5,698 nt of DNA from CANGYM01 sp044372405 (GTDB lineage Bacteria > Pseudomonadota > Alphaproteobacteria > JAJTHO01 > CANGYM01), in the NCBI GenBank assembly GCA_044372405.1, contig JBILRW010000059.1, forward strand, positions 1 through 5,698, written 5' to 3'. Every line of letters begins with the position of its first letter. Positions within the stretch are counted from its first letter, which is position 1. This document shows positions 4,495 to 5,698 of the stretch, piece after piece. The notes beneath the pieces were generated by a model. That model saw only the letters and a list, made by a program, of their open reading frames with translations, was not told the origin of the DNA and did not search any database. The position numbers were made by a program, and so were the translations under genes.

Positions 4495-5478
4495 CTAAGC
4501 CGGCGGCGACATGGCCAGCATTTTTTGCAACGGGGCAAGGGCGGCCAGGCGCAGATCCTCGGGCAACAGGATTTCCGGCTGTTCCGTTTCCATGCACTGA
4601 TACAGCTTTTCCAGCGTGTTCAGCCGCATATAGGGGCAAGCATTACACGCGCAGGTGCTGTCCAGCCCCGGAACATCAATAAACGTTTTATCGGGGGAGG
4701 CCTGACGCATCTGATGCAAAATCCCCGGTTCTGTCGCCACAATATAGGTGGCGTAAGGCGTGCTTTTACCAAACGCAATCAGGGAAGAGGTAGACCCGAT
4801 ATGATCCGCATGGCGCAAAATGTTGGTGGGGCATTCGGGGTGGGCGATGACGGCGGCGCCCGGGTGGCGGGTTTTTAACCGCACCAGGCCTTCCTCAGAA
4901 AAGCGCTCATGGACCATGCAGGATCCTGGCCATAACAGCATGTCCCGTCCCGTTTTTTCCATCAAAAAGCGGCCCAAATGCTGATCGGGGGCAAACAGGA
5001 TCTTTTGATGTTCCGGAATTTGCCGAATAATGGCCTCAGCATTAGAGGATGTCACGATGATATCCGATAACGCCTTGACCTCCGCCGAACAATTGATATA
5101 GGTCAGGGCCAGATGATCGGGATGGGCCAGGCGAAACGCCCGAAAATCCGCCGGCGGACACGACGTTTCCAGGGAGCATCCCGCCAGTTTGTCCGGCAGC
5201 AAGACTTTTTTGGTGGGGCTCAGGATTTTGGCCACCTCCGCCATAAAGCGCACCCCGCAAAACACAATGACATCGGCGGTTGTGGCGGCCGCTTTGCGGG
5301 AAAGATCCAGGGAATCGCCCACAAAATCGGCCAGATCCTGAATTTCTGATTCTTGATAATAATGGGCCAGAATCACGGCGTTTTTTTCGTGACGCAGGCG
5401 CGTAATGGCGCCCTCTAAATCAAGAGGAACGGGGGGCTTTGAGGTGTTATCCCCTGAAAAGGGGCTGATCTTTGTCAT
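4495..5478 (-). CDS. nadA: Quinolinate synthase NadA
   Basis: NadA condenses iminoaspartate (made by NadB from aspartate) with dihydroxyacetone phosphate to give quinolinate, the entry to de novo NAD synthesis, using a [4Fe-4S] cluster. The three cluster cysteines are visible: C74 in VFCGVRFMAE, C187 in GSCMVHERF and C281 in ACNACPYMRLN. Other family motifs are ILAHYYQESEIQDLADFVGD (36-55), TYINCSAEVKALSD (126-139), APDQHLGRF, AHPECPTNI and GSTSSLI. I chose ATG 5478, giving 327 residues, typical of the family. A frame beginning at 5592 would add 38 unconserved residues and would include the predicted promoter. No good Shine-Dalgarno sequence precedes 5478. The gene is convergent with the methyltransferase (58 bp between them) and nadB/nadC are not in the window. 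All catalytic elements appear intact. Confidence 0.96.
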   Translation of the reverse strand: MTKISPFSGDNTSKPPVPLDLEGAITRLRHEKNAVILAHYYQESEIQDLADFVGDSLDLSRKAAATTADVIVFCGVRFMAEVAKILSPTKKVLLPDKLAGCSLETSCPPADFRAFRLAHPDHLALTYINCSAEVKALSDIIVTSSNAEAIIRQIPEHQKILFAPDQHLGRFLMEKTGRDMLLWPGSCMVHERFSEEGLVRLKTRHPGAAVIAHPECPTNILRHADHIGSTSSLIAFGKSTPYATYIVATEPGILHQMRQASPDKTFIDVPGLDSTCACNACPYMRLNTLEKLYQCMETEQPEILLPEDLRLAALAPLQKMLAMSPPA

Positions 5479-5507
5479 GATCTGTGATTCATAAAAAGGG
5501 GACGATG

Positions 5508-5536
5508 ACTGTAACGAATCAGGGATTGAAAAACAA
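5508..5536 (-). promoter_or_regulatory. Predicted nadA promoter
   Basis: On the minus strand TTGTTT (5531-5536) and TACAGT (5508-5513) are separated by exactly 17 bp. Transcription would start near 5501, giving a leader of about 22 nt before ATG 5478, which supports that start over the longer frame. Motif-based only. Confidence 0.45.
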
Positions 5537-5548
5537 ATGAAATAATGG

Positions 5549-5573
5549 GGGAAATGTGACAGGGAAATGTGAC
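5549..5573. repeat. 12-bp tandem direct repeat upstream of nadA, possible regulator site
   Basis: GGGAAATGTGAC occurs at 5549-5560 and again at 5562-5573, a period of 13 bp. Read towards nadA it is GTCACATTTCCC twice, 12 bp upstream of the predicted -35 box. The same GTCACATTTC string forms the right half of the palindrome at 2956-2971 and its flank. Position and repetition suggest a transcription-factor site; which factor is unknown. Confidence 0.45.
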
Positions 5574-5620
5574 CCAAAGAATTTGCTTGCATAAGAATCA
5601 GAATAAAATAAACAGGGTGA

Positions 5621-5698
5621 ATGGACGAACGCGACGCGAAGATCGTGGCACTGGAAATGAAGGTACTCGCCTTGGAAGAGGAGAATGCTGCGTTAAAG
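5621..5698 (+). CDS. IS66-family transposase, N-terminal part (runs off the window)
   Basis: The last 26 codons, MDERDAKIVALEMKVLALEE plus ENAALK, read as a heptad-patterned coiled coil (I8, L11, V15, L18, N22, L25). This matches the opening of IS66-type transposases of the class with an N-terminal leucine-zipper/DUF6444-like segment ('D-A-K-I-x-x-L-E-x-K-x-x-x-L-x-E-E-N-A-x-L-K'). AGGG at 5614-5617 can serve as ribosome binding site. The rest, including the catalytic core, lies outside the window. The left tip of the element should fall between the nadA regulatory region and 5621, but I cannot place it without its inverted repeat. It is transcribed divergently from nadA. Confidence 0.7.
   Translation, partial: MDERDAKIVALEMKVLALEEENAALK

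Noticed and set aside
4453..4878. Plus-strand frame opposite nadA (141 codons)
   Set aside because: It is a shadow of nadA, which carries all the conserved motifs on the minus strand.
5479..5592. N-terminal extension of NadA from an ATG at 5592
   Set aside because: The 38 extra residues are not family-like and the segment contains the predicted promoter and the direct repeat; ATG 5478 gives the normal length.

Overview
The window reads as chromosomal DNA from an alphaproteobacterium. The best taxonomic evidence is a COQ9-family gene followed by a class I methyltransferase whose N-terminal 'DFYGTPLG' segment and 'VPNRLGLWA' motif are of the type common in Alphaproteobacteria. Finer placement is not possible from the sequence. 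Insertion sequences and decayed toxin-antitoxin genes fill the left half and one touches the right edge, so this is a genome with active or recent IS traffic.

Layout. Positions 1-299 hold the 3'-side remainder of an unidentified, possibly phage-type gene on the minus strand, cut off by an insertion sequence. Positions 300-1755 are a complete ISNCY (IS1202-like) element with one DDE transposase gene and terminal inverted repeats built from tandem copies of a 24-bp motif. To its right is a vapBC toxin-antitoxin pair on the minus strand. The toxin (vapC) has lost its C-terminus to the IS, while its antitoxin is intact. Upstream of that pair, also on the minus strand, come a 24-codon CopG-like antitoxin remnant and an intact orphan addiction-module antidote gene. 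The antidote gene has a near-consensus promoter overlaid by a perfect palindromic operator. So three antitoxin-type reading frames stand in a row (2046-2765) without one intact toxin.

Positions 2820-3085 are intergenic, with a perfect TGTGA-N6-TCACA palindrome, an 11-C tract and a terminator-like hairpin with a T run. On the plus strand follow the COQ9-family gene and the methyltransferase, 7 bp apart and probably one operon. nadA (quinolinate synthase) is convergent to them, and has its own recognisable promoter and a 12-bp direct repeat just upstream. The last 78 bases are the start of an IS66-type transposase gene, divergent from nadA.

How the parts relate. The metabolic genes (COQ9-family, methyltransferase, nadA) look like ordinary housekeeping loci; nadA starts NAD synthesis, and the COQ9 family is tied to ubiquinone. 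The left half is an accessory region reshaped by the IS. The two IS flanks do not belong to one gene and show no clear target-site duplication, which suggests a deletion or recombination at the IS. I see no strong evidence of an undescribed system. The most interesting parts are the antitoxin-only cluster with its promoter-operator and the structured end of the ISNCY element.
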